DNA of 64,000 bases from Candidatus Izemoplasma sp. Lineage in GTDB: Bacteria > Bacillota_I > Bacilli_A > Izemoplasmatales > Izemoplasmataceae. The stretch spans positions 62,001-126,000 of the forward strand of contig JAXKVY010000001.1 in assembly GCA_036172455.1 (NCBI GenBank), in the 5' to 3' direction. Positions 8,999-17,679 of the stretch are shown here, one piece after another. Position 1 is the stretch's first letter; each line of letters begins with the position of its first letter. The position numbers and the translations under genes were made by a program. The notes beneath the pieces were generated by a model, which saw only the letters and a program-made list of their open reading frames with translations, did not search any database and was not told the origin of the DNA.

Positions 8999-9289
8999 TT
9001 ACTCCTTATATTGTTGTACAAAGTCTCTTAGTGTGCCATCTTTGTAATCTTGTTTTGTTGCGAATAAGAAGATATATTGTTGAATAACTTCAACTTCGCC
9101 ATCAATGGCGTAGGTGATACCACTTAAAAAGGTGATAACCTTGTTCGCTTCAATGGCATTATAATCTTCAAAGTTTATGACAAGAGGAATGCCTTTTAAG
9201 AGTCGATCGCCTAGTTTATAGATGTCAATATCCTTACTCATTTTAATAAACTGCACACGGTCTATGGCTTTCTTTCGTTTAAAAAACAT
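8999..9289 (-). CDS. sepF: SepF, FtsZ membrane anchor / division protein
   Basis: Protein of 96 residues, shorter than most SepF (about 150) because the linker between the membrane helix and the core is nearly absent. The N-terminus MFFKRKKAIDRVQF can form a short amphipathic segment. The core has VINFEDYNAIEANKVITFLSG, of which the EANKVITFLSG-like helix and the GxxYAIDG strand are hallmark SepF features. SepF binds the FtsZ C-terminal peptide, and ftsZ with an intact peptide is two genes upstream. With no ftsA seen here, SepF may be the main FtsZ anchor (inference). Confidence 0.92.
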   Translation of the reverse strand: MFFKRKKAIDRVQFIKMSKDIDIYKLGDRLLKGIPLVINFEDYNAIEANKVITFLSGITYAIDGEVEVIQQYIFLFATKQDYKDGTLRDFVQQYKE

Positions 9290-9291
9290 AC

Positions 9292-9933
9292 TTACACCTC
9301 TTCTTTAAATAATACACTACCTAGTCTAATAAAACTAGAATTGTGCCTTAGCGCTATTTTATAATCATTACTCATCCCGATAGATAATCTGTCTAAGGAG
9401 ATGTTTAATGTTTCTTTAATCGTATCTTGTAAATCGTTTAAGATTTGAAACTGTTGATTGATTACAGATTCATCATCAGTATGTGATGCCATTCCCATAA
9501 GGCCAATGAGATTAACATTAGGTAATGGTTCAATGGCTTTCACAGCATCCACAACCGCATCTTTGCTAAAGCCATGTTTATTCTCTTCATCACTGATATT
9601 CACCTGAAGAAAACAGTTTAGTGGTGTTTTACGACGTTTATTCACTTCTTTAGCGGTCTTCAATTTATGAATCGAATGCAGATAATCAATCTGATTAATC
9701 ATTTTTTTAATTTTCTTGGTTTGCAATGTTCCAATAAAATGCCAGGTGATATCTAAATCAGCTAATGCCTCTTGTTTAGCTAATAAAGCACTGACTCTAT
9801 TTTCACCAAAATGTTTAACACCTTGATGATACAGTTCACGCATCTTATCAGGTGTAAAATATTTGGTTGCAGCAACTAAAGTAACAGGGGTCTCTTTCAG
9901 TTCATTTAATACTTTGTTTGCAATAATCTTCAT
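9292..9933 (-). CDS. yggS: YggS/YlmE-family PLP homeostasis protein
   Basis: Single-domain alanine-racemase-fold protein of 213 residues that binds pyridoxal 5'-phosphate and helps balance B6 vitamers and amino acids. The PLP lysine lies in LVAATKYF (K24). HFGENRV, WHFIGTLQTKK and the phosphate-binding RLSIGMSNDYKIAL segment near the end match the family. GLMGMA is also typical. Its ATG overlaps the stop of the upstream 52-codon gene (ATGA), and sepF follows after 2 bp. Confidence 0.94.
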   Translation of the reverse strand: MKIIANKVLNELKETPVTLVAATKYFTPDKMRELYHQGVKHFGENRVSALLAKQEALADLDITWHFIGTLQTKKIKKMINQIDYLHSIHKLKTAKEVNKRRKTPLNCFLQVNISDEENKHGFSKDAVVDAVKAIEPLPNVNLIGLMGMASHTDDESVINQQFQILNDLQDTIKETLNISLDRLSIGMSNDYKIALRHNSSFIRLGSVLFKEEV

Positions 9934-10088
9934 TTTTTCCTCGTCGAATAAGTATAGATACTGGTCATAAATAAGGCAATAATCGCCATTATCATCCAGA
10001 TCATATCGTTTGATCGAAAGAGTAATGCAAACGTTAATAGTAGCCCCATAGTTACTGCATATATAATTGTATATCGTCGTTTATGCAT
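9930..10088 (-). CDS. Small two-helix membrane protein, 52 residues (unknown)
   Basis: Short reading frame between ftsZ and yggS. Its ATG (10086-10088) follows a good ribosome binding site (GAGGTGA, 5-base spacing). Its TGA overlaps the yggS ATG as ATGA, so it is translationally coupled to yggS. The product starts with a basic MHKRRY. It has two hydrophobic stretches (about 7-24 and 28-46) split by the polar turn RSNDM, and ends in a basic STRKK. No family is recognised. Position in a division operon suggests an envelope role, but this is only inference. It starts the yggS-sepF-ylmG-ylmH group after the ftsZ terminator. Confidence 0.68.
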   Translation of the reverse strand: MHKRRYTIIYAVTMGLLLTFALLFRSNDMIWMIMAIIALFMTSIYTYSTRKK

Positions 10089-10104
10089 TGTCTCACCTCA
10101 TATC

Positions 10105-10126
10105 TTAAAAAAGCGCATAAGCGCTT
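10105..10126 (-). terminator. Terminator after ftsZ
   Basis: On the minus strand AAGCGC / GCGCTT with a 4-base loop, followed by a U-run. It overlaps the ftsZ stop codon. It lies about 17 bp upstream of the small membrane gene, so it probably attenuates rather than fully separates ftsZ from yggS-sepF. Confidence 0.7.
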
Positions 10127-11255
10127 ATTTAAATCGAGATTTTAACCACGATGGAATTGAAGTTTTTGATGGTTCTTCTTCATCATCGTCATTATCTTTA
10201 GGTTTTGATTTCTTTTTCTTAGACGTGGTTTCTTCTTCAATGACTTCTTGTGGTGTTTCGTCTTCATATTCACCAGTACCAATATCACTAAAGGTCACTT
10301 TATTTTCATCGAAACCAGTTGCGATGACAGTTACAATGATTTCCTCATCGATATCTTGATTGACGGTTGCTCCATAAATAATATTAATTTCTGTAGAACT
10401 TGCGTTTTGGATGGCTTCAACCGCTTCATTGATTTCCCATAAGGCAACATTAACGTCACTCGTAATGTTAACCACAGCATCTGTAGCACCATCAATATTC
10501 GCGTCTAAAAGAGGCGAGTGAATGGCTTTTTTGGTTGCTTCAATGGCACGATTCTCTCCACTAGCAATTCCAATCCCCATTAGCGCCGTTCCTTTGTCTT
10601 TCATAACAGTTTTAACATCCGCAAAGTCAACATTGATTAAGCCAGGTACGGTAATGATTTCGGCAATACCTTGAACCCCTTGGCGTAATACTTTGTCAGC
10701 TTCTCTAAATGCTTCTAACATACTTGTTGATCGGTCGACAATATAAAGTAAACGATCGTTAGGCACAACTATAAGTGTGTCGACATACGGTTTTAAAGCA
10801 TCTAATCCTTCAAGGGCAGTAGCCACGCGACGACGTCCTTCAAAACTGAACGGTTTTGTAACGATACCAATGGTTAGACATCCGGCTTCACGTGCGATTT
10901 TAGCAATGACTGGCGCAGCACCTGTCCCGGTTCCGCCACCCATCCCAGCGGTAATAAAAACCATATCCGTATCATTCAATAACTCACGCAACTCATCTTC
11001 TGATTCAATGGCGGCACGTCGTCCAATATCTGGATCAGCCCCAGCACCGAGTCCACGTGTTAACATTTTACCAATTTGAATACGTGAGTCTGCTTTTGAA
11101 AGTCTTAATACTTGTGCGTCTGTATTGATCGCAACAAATTCAACACCTTGAACCTCGTTTTCAATCATTCGGTTCACAGCGTTACCTCCGCCACCACCAA
11201 CACCGATTACTTTAATTGTAGGCTTTTGATTAAAGTTATCCATTGACTCAAACAT
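10125..11255 (-). CDS. ftsZ: Cell division protein FtsZ
   Basis: Tubulin-like GTPase of 376 residues that forms the Z ring. It has [15 protein letters not shown] at the N-terminus, the T4 signature GGGTGTGA (106-113), the T7 catalytic region with NVDFADVK, a charged linker rich in K/E/D (about 320-358), and an intact C-terminal peptide ending [11 protein letters not shown]. This peptide binds SepF and other anchors. An in-frame TTG at 11268-11270 overlaps the GGAGG ribosome binding site, so the ATG at 11253-11255 (8-base spacing) is chosen. FtsA, normally just upstream, is absent; tgt lies there instead. Confidence 0.97.
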   Translation of the reverse strand: MFESMDNFNQKPTIKVIGVGGGGGNAVNRMIENEVQGVEFVAINTDAQVLRLSKADSRIQIGKMLTRGLGAGADPDIGRRAAIESEDELRELLNDTDMVFITAGMGGGTGTGAAPVIAKIAREAGCLTIGIVTKPFSFEGRRRVATALEGLDALKPYVDTLIVVPNDRLLYIVDRSTSMLEAFREADKVLRQGVQGIAEIITVPGLINVDFADVKTVMKDKGTALMGIGIASGENRAIEATKKAIHSPLLDANIDGATDAVVNITSDVNVALWEINEAVEAIQNASSTEINIIYGATVNQDIDEEIIVTVIATGFDENKVTFSDIGTGEYEDETPQEVIEEETTSKKKKSKPKDNDDDEEEPSKTSIPSWLKSRFK

Positions 11256-11285
11256 AAAAAATACCTCCAATTAACTTGTTAATTC

Positions 11286-11294
11286 ATTATAGCA
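11286..11294 (-). promoter_or_regulatory. Extended -10 promoter element of ftsZ
   Basis: Minus-strand TGCTATAAT lies about 30 bp before the ftsZ ATG; the -35 region (TTTATT) is weak. Confidence 0.55.
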
Positions 11295-11334
11295 TTAATA
11301 AACAAAGAAATAAATATCTTTTTAAGAAATTGAC

Positions 11335-12444
11335 CTATTTATAGTACCGATCAAAAAATGATGTTTTAAAATCATTCAACCGATCTGCTTTTATGGCTTC
11401 TCTGATATTATACATTAATGTTTTTAAGAAATATAGGTTGTGATAGGTCACTAAACGAGGCCCAAGATTTTCATTTGCTTTAAATAAATGCCGTAAATAA
11501 CTTTTGGTATAAGTTTGACAAACTTTACAATCACAGTTGGCATCGAGAGGTGATTGATCAGCTTCATAGCGTTTGCTTTTGATTGAGATCCGTCCGACAC
11601 TTGTCATCGCGCTACCGTGTCTTGCTAAACGGGTTGGATTGACACAATCAAACATATCAACACCCCGAATAACCCCTTCTATGAGGTCATCTGGCGTTCC
11701 TACTCCCATTAAGTAACGCGGTTTATCTTTGGGCATATCATCTTTAAGTGCATCAAGTACCGTATACATCTCTGCTTTGGTTTCACCCACACTTAAGCCA
11801 CCAATTGAATAACCATCAAAGCCAATATCGGTTAAGGCTTTGAGTGAGTGTTTTCGTAAATCAATGAATGGCCCACCCTGTACAATTCCAAATAAAGCTT
11901 GTGTATCTTTCTTTTGGTGAACGTCTTTTCCACGTTTGGCCCATCGGATTGTTCTTTCGACACTATCTTTCATATAATCATAGGAGGCATCAAATGGTGG
12001 ACATTCATCAAAACTCATTATGATATCTGCGCCTAGATTGTTTTGTATGCGAATTGAATCTTCCGGGCGCATAAATAATTTAGCGCCGCTTTTGTGATGT
12101 CGAAATTCGACCCCTTCTTCCGTGATAGTACGGATATCACTAAGACTAAAGACTTGATACCCACCACTATCTGTTAATAAGGCACCATCCCATTTGCTAA
12201 AACCACGAATTCCCCCATGATCTTTTATGAGTTCATCGCCAGGTTGTAACCATAAATGGTAGGTATTGCCTAAAATTAAATCATCACTGACTTCGTGAAT
12301 TTCTGTATTATCAAGTGTTTTAACGGTTGCCTTCGTGCCAACAGGCATGAATATCGGGGTTTCAAAGGTTCCGTGCGCTGTATGGAGTTTACCATAGCGT
12401 GCTCCCGTTTGTTTACACTCATGGATTAGTTCATATTTAAACAT
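11335..12444 (-). CDS. tgt: tRNA-guanine transglycosylase
   Basis: Enzyme of 369 residues that swaps guanine-34 of GUN-anticodon tRNAs for preQ1, the first tRNA-level step of queuosine synthesis. It has [13 protein letters not shown] near the start, the catalytic Asp loop [12 protein letters not shown], the nucleophile Asp in [17 protein letters not shown], and the zinc site CDCKVCQ with a downstream His. Upstream in-frame starts extend the protein by 12 residues, but the family begins near [13 protein letters not shown]. The ATG at 12442-12444 has a GGTGA ribosome binding site. It follows the dehydratase-like genes by 47 bp. queA and the preQ1-controlled transporter are elsewhere in the window. 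Confidence 0.96.
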   Translation of the reverse strand: MFKYELIHECKQTGARYGKLHTAHGTFETPIFMPVGTKATVKTLDNTEIHEVSDDLILGNTYHLWLQPGDELIKDHGGIRGFSKWDGALLTDSGGYQVFSLSDIRTITEEGVEFRHHKSGAKLFMRPEDSIRIQNNLGADIIMSFDECPPFDASYDYMKDSVERTIRWAKRGKDVHQKKDTQALFGIVQGGPFIDLRKHSLKALTDIGFDGYSIGGLSVGETKAEMYTVLDALKDDMPKDKPRYLMGVGTPDDLIEGVIRGVDMFDCVNPTRLARHGSAMTSVGRISIKSKRYEADQSPLDANCDCKVCQTYTKSYLRHLFKANENLGPRLVTYHNLYFLKTLMYNIREAIKADRLNDFKTSFFDRYYK

Positions 12445-12491
12445 GTTATCACCGTTTCTATTGTACATAAATCTCAACAAAAGATAAATAC

Positions 12492-13757
12492 TTATACGAG
12501 ATTATTTTTTGCGTTTGTAATCATTAATTTAATCCGATTTAACTGATTAATCTCTGTCGCAGAGGTATCATAATCAATCGCAACGATATTGCTTTCTGGA
12601 TACGCCTTTTTAATCTTTTTAAACATACCCTTACCAGCGATATGGTTCGGTAGACACCCAAATGGTTGGGTACAGACAATATTTGGAGCACCGATGTTGA
12701 TGAGTTCAATCATTTCGGCTGTAAGTAGCCAGCCTTCACCGACATGCATGCCTTTATCAATAACACCATCCGCATAAGACCTTAAGGTGTTATATGAGGT
12801 AAATGAATGGAAACCATACTTCGTCAATAACTTACGGACAGTATTTCGCCGATGTTCAATAAAGCGAATTAAGAATTTATAAACCCATTTTGTTAATGTA
12901 TTTCCACCATATTGTTCAATATCATGGATTGATGAATCAAAGGTGTAGAGGAAAAAGTCTAAAATATGCGGTGTAACAACCTCACATCCTTCATCCCGTA
13001 ATGTTTTTTCTAAATTGTTATTTCCTAACGGGCTATATTTGACATAAATTTCCCCAACAATCCCTACTTTTGGTTTCTTAACGGAGCGATCAGTCGCAAT
13101 TTGATTGAAGCGTTTTACCACTTTCTCAAATAACTTTTTAGGATGATAAAACACTTTACGTGCAGGGTAATAAAAATAATCATCAAGTAAACTGTTAACA
13201 TCTTTATAGACTTGCTCAGTCTCACCTTTTACCACTTCATATGGGGCTATTTCATTATACAACTGCATAATCATATCGCCCATCATTAATCCTGTGATTA
13301 GCTTTAATAAGACCGTTGCCGTAATTTTGAAGCCAGGATTTTTTTCAAGTCCCACGGCGTTGACACTAATGATTGGAATAAAGTCATATCCCGCTTGTTT
13401 AAAGGCTTTACGGATTAAACTAACATAATTACTTGCACGACACCCGCCACCTGTTTGGGTAATGATTAAGGCTACTTTATGAATATCATACCCACCAGAC
13501 TGGATCGCATCAATAAACTGTCCAATCACAAGCATTGCAGGAACACAAATATCATTATGTGAGTATTTCATTCCTGTATGAATCACATCAAAACTAGTGT
13601 TTTCTAAAATCTCTGCTTTATAGCCTTCACTTTCTAAAATAGGGATAAAGTATCTAAAGTGATAAGGGGCCATACTCGGTATTAGTATCGTGTATTCTTT
13701 TTTCATCTCTTCGGTGAAAAGGAGACGACCCGTGTCGTCGTATTCTAACTTAGCCAT
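12492..13757 (-). CDS. 2-hydroxyacyl-CoA dehydratase-family protein (split partner of activase)
   Basis: Protein of 421 residues related to the 2-hydroxyglutaryl-CoA dehydratase alpha/beta family. It keeps [12 protein letters not shown], the [11 protein letters not shown] cysteine motif near residue 120, and [11 protein letters not shown] near 370, whose cysteines could bind an iron-sulfur cluster. It overlaps the double-activase gene by 8 bp. In many clostridia these parts are one protein of about 1400 residues; here they are two coupled genes. The reaction is unknown in this subfamily. No acyl-CoA pathway genes are nearby, so a classical fermentation role is not supported. Confidence 0.75.
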   Translation of the reverse strand: MAKLEYDDTGRLLFTEEMKKEYTILIPSMAPYHFRYFIPILESEGYKAEILENTSFDVIHTGMKYSHNDICVPAMLVIGQFIDAIQSGGYDIHKVALIITQTGGGCRASNYVSLIRKAFKQAGYDFIPIISVNAVGLEKNPGFKITATVLLKLITGLMMGDMIMQLYNEIAPYEVVKGETEQVYKDVNSLLDDYFYYPARKVFYHPKKLFEKVVKRFNQIATDRSVKKPKVGIVGEIYVKYSPLGNNNLEKTLRDEGCEVVTPHILDFFLYTFDSSIHDIEQYGGNTLTKWVYKFLIRFIEHRRNTVRKLLTKYGFHSFTSYNTLRSYADGVIDKGMHVGEGWLLTAEMIELINIGAPNIVCTQPFGCLPNHIAGKGMFKKIKKAYPESNIVAIDYDTSATEINQLNRIKLMITNAKNNLV

Positions 13758-16692
13758 TATCTGGGTCTCCTTCCATCGTTGAGAGTAAACTTCGAATACG
13801 GATATTTGCCGTACCTAGGTTATTGACTTCATCAATTTTGATTTGTGTATACCGTTGATGATGAGATTCTAAGATATGTTTAATTTCATCAGAGGTAATG
13901 GCGTCTAATCCACACCCAAAAGATACTAATTGAATCATATTGGCATTCGGAACATGTGCGATAAACTTCGCGCTATCATAGAGTCTTGTGTGATATGTCC
14001 ATTGGTTTAAGACATTGACAGATTCTTGATTAGCCTTTGTATTAACACTATCTTCACTAATCACAACGACATCTAAACTTCGCATAAGTTTCGGTAAACC
14101 ATGATTGATTTCTGGGTCGATATGATAGGGTCTACCGGCTAATAATATAATGTTTTTATGATGCTCTTTCGCATACTTTAAGGCCCTTTCGCCCTCTTTT
14201 ATAACATCTTCTCGGTAATCTTGATAGGCTTTAATAGCCTTATCATATGCCTGTTTCACAGCTCTTTTTTTAAGAGGTAAGACATCTTTAAATACATCAA
14301 TTAAGTTTTTGACAAAGTGAGTTTTGTTATTAAAAGATAAATAGGGTTTAAAATATCGTTTTTGATCAATATGTTCAAGATTGGCATCAATCACTTCTGG
14401 ATAAAAGGCAACGACAGGACAGTTATATTCATTGTCTCGATAATCTTTTTCAACCACATTAAACGGCATATTAGGATAAAAAATGGCATCGATGTCTTTA
14501 GTCAGTAAGTTTTCAATATGACCATGAACGAGTTTAGCGGGATAACATGCTGTATCACTCGGGATACTGTTTTGTCCAAGTTCATACAGTGCTTTATTAG
14601 ACCGATCACTATAGATAACTTCAATATTTAAATCTTCAAATAGTGTCTGCCAAAAAGGGATGTTTTCATACATATTAAGGACAAGTGGAATCCCGATTGT
14701 GTAGTTGTAGTCATTTAAATGATTCGAAGTATACGAAATAATTTTATTATATTTATATAAATAAAGGTTTGGAATATCATCTTTATGTTGGGTAATACCA
14801 GCTCCGCGTTCACAACGGTTCCCAGAAATATATTTGTGATCTTTAAACATATTGATGGTTAATTGGCAATTGTTGTTACATTGACGACAGACGGCATTTT
14901 TAGTTTCGTATGTAAAATCTTTTAACCCATTAAATGTGACGATACGACTGACTGTATCCGTGGCGTGTTCCTTTGCGACAATCGCAGCGCCAAACGCTCC
15001 CATTAATCCTGCGATATTCGGGCGCGTAACAGTCATACCAATTTCTTTTTCAAAGGCGCGTAATACGGCATTATTATAAAAAGTTCCCCCTTGAACAATG
15101 ATGTTTTCACCTAAATCTCGTTTTACATTGGTGGTTCTAATGACTTTGTATAAGGCGTTTTTTACCACACTATAAGCGAGTCCTGCGCTAATATCTTTTG
15201 TCGGTGCAGCGTCTGCTTGTGCTTGTTTAACACCACTGTTCATGAACACAGTACAGCGACTTCCTAAATCAACAGGTTGAGTTGCCTCTAATGCAAGTTC
15301 AGCAAAGGCTTTGATGTCATAGCCCATACTCGTTGAGAATGTCTCTAAAAACGAGCCACAACCGCTTGAACACGCTTCATTTAGAATAATTGATGTAATC
15401 ATCCCATCGTCTAATTTAAAGCATTTCATATCTTGGCCACCAATATCAATGATAAAATCAACATCAGGATTAAAGAACTGTGCTGCTTTTGCGTGACAGA
15501 TTGTTTCGACTTCATTGCCATCCAGGGTAAAGGCATGTTTAATCAGTTCTTCACCGTATCCAGTACTATAAGCTCCCTTAATAACAACTTCTTTTGGCAT
15601 GGATTGGTATAATTCAGATAGGGCATGCTTGATGATTTCAATCGGATTCCCTTGGTTATGTGAATAATAATAATGAAGAATCTCATTATCGTCTGAAATT
15701 AGGACCATTTTCGTTGTTGTGCTCCCGGCATCAATACCTAAATAGGCATTACCATGATATGTATCTAGTGAGCGTTCTTTTACGGCGTTTTTATTATGTC
15801 GGTCAATGAATGTTTGAAGTTCTTCTTTGTCTTTAAATAGAGCAGGTAAAGTTTTTCTTACTTTTTTTCTATTGTTTTGGTCATGCAAAATAACCCGTTC
15901 AATTAAGTGGTCGATTAAGAGCTCTGATGTGTCAGCCTCTAAGGCTGCGCCATAGGCGACAAAGACTTCACCGTTTTCAGGAATAAACACATCCTCCAGA
16001 TGCAATGTAGTAATGAAACGTTGGCGTAGTTCGCTAGAAAACGTTAATGGGCCTCCTAAAAAAGCAACGCGTCCTTCTATTGTTCTTCCTTGGGATAGGC
16101 CTGCGATTGTTTGGTTGACGATTGCTTGATAAATACTGGCTGCGATGTCCGCATGACTCGCGCCTTGATTCAACAATGGTTGAATATCGCTTTTAGCAAA
16201 AACACCACATCGAGAAGCAATAGGATATATTTTTTGATGTGCTTTAGCTAAGTCATTTAATTCAGGTGTTTGGCGGTTGATCAGTGTCGCCATTTGATCG
16301 ATAAAAGCGCCAGTTCCACCTGCACACGTTCCGTTCATGCGTTGTTCAATGTTATTCCCATCAAAAAAAATGATTTTTGCATCTTCTCCCCCGAGTTCGA
16401 TACAAACATCAAAATGTCCTCCATCTTCTTTTAAAGCCATTGTGGCACTAATGACTTCTTGTGTAAACTGCACATTTATGCCTTTCGCAAGTAGCATACC
16501 GGCACTCCCCGTAAAATTCACCATCATCGTTTCTTCAGGAAAATGTTGATCAACGGTTTTTAAAAGTGTTAATAAGGATGATGTAATTGAGCTTTTATGG
16601 CGTAAATAGTCTTTATAGACGATCTTATTTGCCTCATCTATAATAACTGTTTTTATGGTTGTGCTTCCAATATCAATACCAATTCGTTTCAT
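13750..16692 (-). CDS. Tandem acyl-CoA dehydratase activase (BadF/HgdC type) with C-terminal DUF2229-like region
   Basis: Protein of 980 residues with two ASKHA ATPase domains of the BadF/HgdC type. The first opens with RIGIDIGSTTIKTVII at residue 3, the second with LGIDAGSTTTKMVLI near 320. Each has a cysteine signature for a subunit-bridging 4Fe-4S cluster: CAGGTGAF and SRCGVF in domain one, ACSSGCGSF and GSRCTVF in domain two. A cysteine-rich stretch near 600 (CRQCNNNC, GNRC) leads into a DUF2229-like C-terminal part with GRPYHIDPEINHG. By homology it would use ATP to inject a low-potential electron into its partner, the following gene. Substrate unknown. The ATG has only a G-rich, weak ribosome binding site. 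Confidence 0.82.
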   Translation of the reverse strand: MKRIGIDIGSTTIKTVIIDEANKIVYKDYLRHKSSITSSLLTLLKTVDQHFPEETMMVNFTGSAGMLLAKGINVQFTQEVISATMALKEDGGHFDVCIELGGEDAKIIFFDGNNIEQRMNGTCAGGTGAFIDQMATLINRQTPELNDLAKAHQKIYPIASRCGVFAKSDIQPLLNQGASHADIAASIYQAIVNQTIAGLSQGRTIEGRVAFLGGPLTFSSELRQRFITTLHLEDVFIPENGEVFVAYGAALEADTSELLIDHLIERVILHDQNNRKKVRKTLPALFKDKEELQTFIDRHNKNAVKERSLDTYHGNAYLGIDAGSTTTKMVLISDDNEILHYYYSHNQGNPIEIIKHALSELYQSMPKEVVIKGAYSTGYGEELIKHAFTLDGNEVETICHAKAAQFFNPDVDFIIDIGGQDMKCFKLDDGMITSIILNEACSSGCGSFLETFSTSMGYDIKAFAELALEATQPVDLGSRCTVFMNSGVKQAQADAAPTKDISAGLAYSVVKNALYKVIRTTNVKRDLGENIIVQGGTFYNNAVLRAFEKEIGMTVTRPNIAGLMGAFGAAIVAKEHATDTVSRIVTFNGLKDFTYETKNAVCRQCNNNCQLTINMFKDHKYISGNRCERGAGITQHKDDIPNLYLYKYNKIISYTSNHLNDYNYTIGIPLVLNMYENIPFWQTLFEDLNIEVIYSDRSNKALYELGQNSIPSDTACYPAKLVHGHIENLLTKDIDAIFYPNMPFNVVEKDYRDNEYNCPVVAFYPEVIDANLEHIDQKRYFKPYLSFNNKTHFVKNLIDVFKDVLPLKKRAVKQAYDKAIKAYQDYREDVIKEGERALKYAKEHHKNIILLAGRPYHIDPEINHGLPKLMRSLDVVVISEDSVNTKANQESVNVLNQWTYHTRLYDSAKFIAHVPNANMIQLVSFGCGLDAITSDEIKHILESHHQRYTQIKIDEVNNLGTANIRIRSLLSTMEGDPDNG

Positions 16693-16804
16693 ATTTAGCC
16701 CCCATGTCAGTCAATATGTCATAATATTATTGTACAATAAATTGAGAAATTTTAAACAGTTTAATTTGAAAAGATTGTATGTAAGCCATTTCACGCTAAA
16801 TATT

Positions 16805-16833
16805 TTGACAAAAGACAGTAAATAGCGTATAGT
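16805..16833 (+). promoter_or_regulatory. Sigma-A type promoter of the preQ1-controlled transporter
   Basis: TTGACA at 16805-16810 and TATAGT at 16828-16833 are separated by exactly 17 bases. Transcription would start about 4-5 bases before the riboswitch. Confidence 0.85.
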
Positions 16834-16844
16834 GATATTGCTCA

Positions 16845-16883
16845 CGCAGTTCGTAACCATCCTGCGATAACAAAACTAGGAGG
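16845..16883 (+). ncRNA. PreQ1-I riboswitch
   Basis: P1 is CGCAG (16845-16849) with CTGCG (16862-16866) around a 12-base loop starting TTC. It is followed by an A-rich tail ATAACAAAACTAGGAGG that folds back as a pseudoknot. The tail contains the Shine-Dalgarno sequence GGAGG of the next gene, so ligand binding should block translation. Stem length, loop length and the AAAACTAGGAGG tail match the class I preQ1 aptamer. Confidence 0.85.
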
Positions 16884-16891
16884 AATAAATA

Positions 16892-17587
16892 ATGAGTAAT
16901 GAAGTACTATGGTTATTATTTGCCTTGGTGAATTTTTTATTAATCACAACGGCATATAAATTATTTGGTAAAACGGGCTTATTTGCCTGGATTGCCCTCG
17001 GCACTATTTTGGCTAATATTCAAGTATTAAAAAGTATTGATTTATCGGTTGCGGGGATTACCTTAGCCGCAACGCTTGGTAATATCATGTATGGGACACT
17101 GTTTTTAGTGACAGATGCCTTAGGTGAGAAATACGGGATTAAAGATGCAAGACGGGCTGTGACTATCGGATTCTTTAGTTTAATTACAACCGTTATTGTG
17201 ATGTCTATGGCATTAATGTTTACCCCTAACGAAGCTGATTTTGCGGACGGGGCATTACGGACAATCTTTGAACTTGTACCAGGACTTGCGGTCGCAAGTC
17301 TTGTTGCATACTTAGCATCACAGTTTTTAGATGTTTATTTATTTGAAAAGATTAAGACAAAACTACCAGACAAATCATTTTTATGGATTCGTAATAACGG
17401 ATCAACCTTGATTAGTCAATTCGTCGATACATCCATCTTTGTATCGATTGCGCTACTGTTTGGTGTCTTTCCACAATCTTTAGCACGTGACATTTATATC
17501 ACAACCTATGTCATCAAAGTAATTGTTGCGATGCTTGATACCCCATTTGTCTATTGGATCAAATCGATTAAGCCATTATCAGATTAG
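16892..17587 (+). CDS. yhhQ: Queuosine precursor transporter, YhhQ family
   Basis: Integral membrane protein of 231 residues with about six membrane segments, of the YhhQ/DUF165 (Vut_1) family that imports queuosine precursors. Typical features are ATLGNIMYGTLFLVTDALGEKYG near residues 70-90 and STLISQFVDTSIFVSIAL near 170. The preQ1-I riboswitch directly over its ribosome binding site supports preQ1 (or preQ0) as the likely substrate. With tgt and queA in the window and no preQ1 synthesis genes visible, this points to salvage of an imported precursor. A terminator follows, so it is monocistronic. Confidence 0.92.
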   Translation: MSNEVLWLLFALVNFLLITTAYKLFGKTGLFAWIALGTILANIQVLKSIDLSVAGITLAATLGNIMYGTLFLVTDALGEKYGIKDARRAVTIGFFSLITTVIVMSMALMFTPNEADFADGALRTIFELVPGLAVASLVAYLASQFLDVYLFEKIKTKLPDKSFLWIRNNGSTLISQFVDTSIFVSIALLFGVFPQSLARDIYITTYVIKVIVAMLDTPFVYWIKSIKPLSD

Positions 17588-17611
17588 AAGGAGACTCTCC
17601 TTCTTTTTTTT
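17587..17611 (+). terminator. Terminator after the transporter gene
   Basis: GAAGGA/TCCTTC stem (17587-17603) followed by an eight-base T-run; the first base overlaps the stop codon. Confidence 0.75.
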
Positions 17612-17621
17612 GTAAAAACCA

Positions 17622-17637
17622 TTGTAAACGCTATCAT
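17622..17637 (+). promoter_or_regulatory. Catabolite-responsive element (cre) for CcpA
   Basis: TTGTAAACGCTATCAT matches the Bacillota cre consensus WTGNAARCGNWWWCAW at every position. It covers the -35 box of the tryptophanase promoter, a position where bound CcpA would block RNA polymerase. Confidence 0.78.
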
Positions 17638-17650
17638 AATCGTATATAAT
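17622..17650 (+). promoter_or_regulatory. Promoter of tryptophanase gene
   Basis: TTGTAA (17622-17627) and TATAAT (17645-17650) are 17 bases apart. The untranslated leader is only about 20 bases, too short for a tnaC-like leader peptide. Confidence 0.8.
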
Positions 17651-17679
17651 GTGTATAGCATTCACAAGGAGATGATGAC

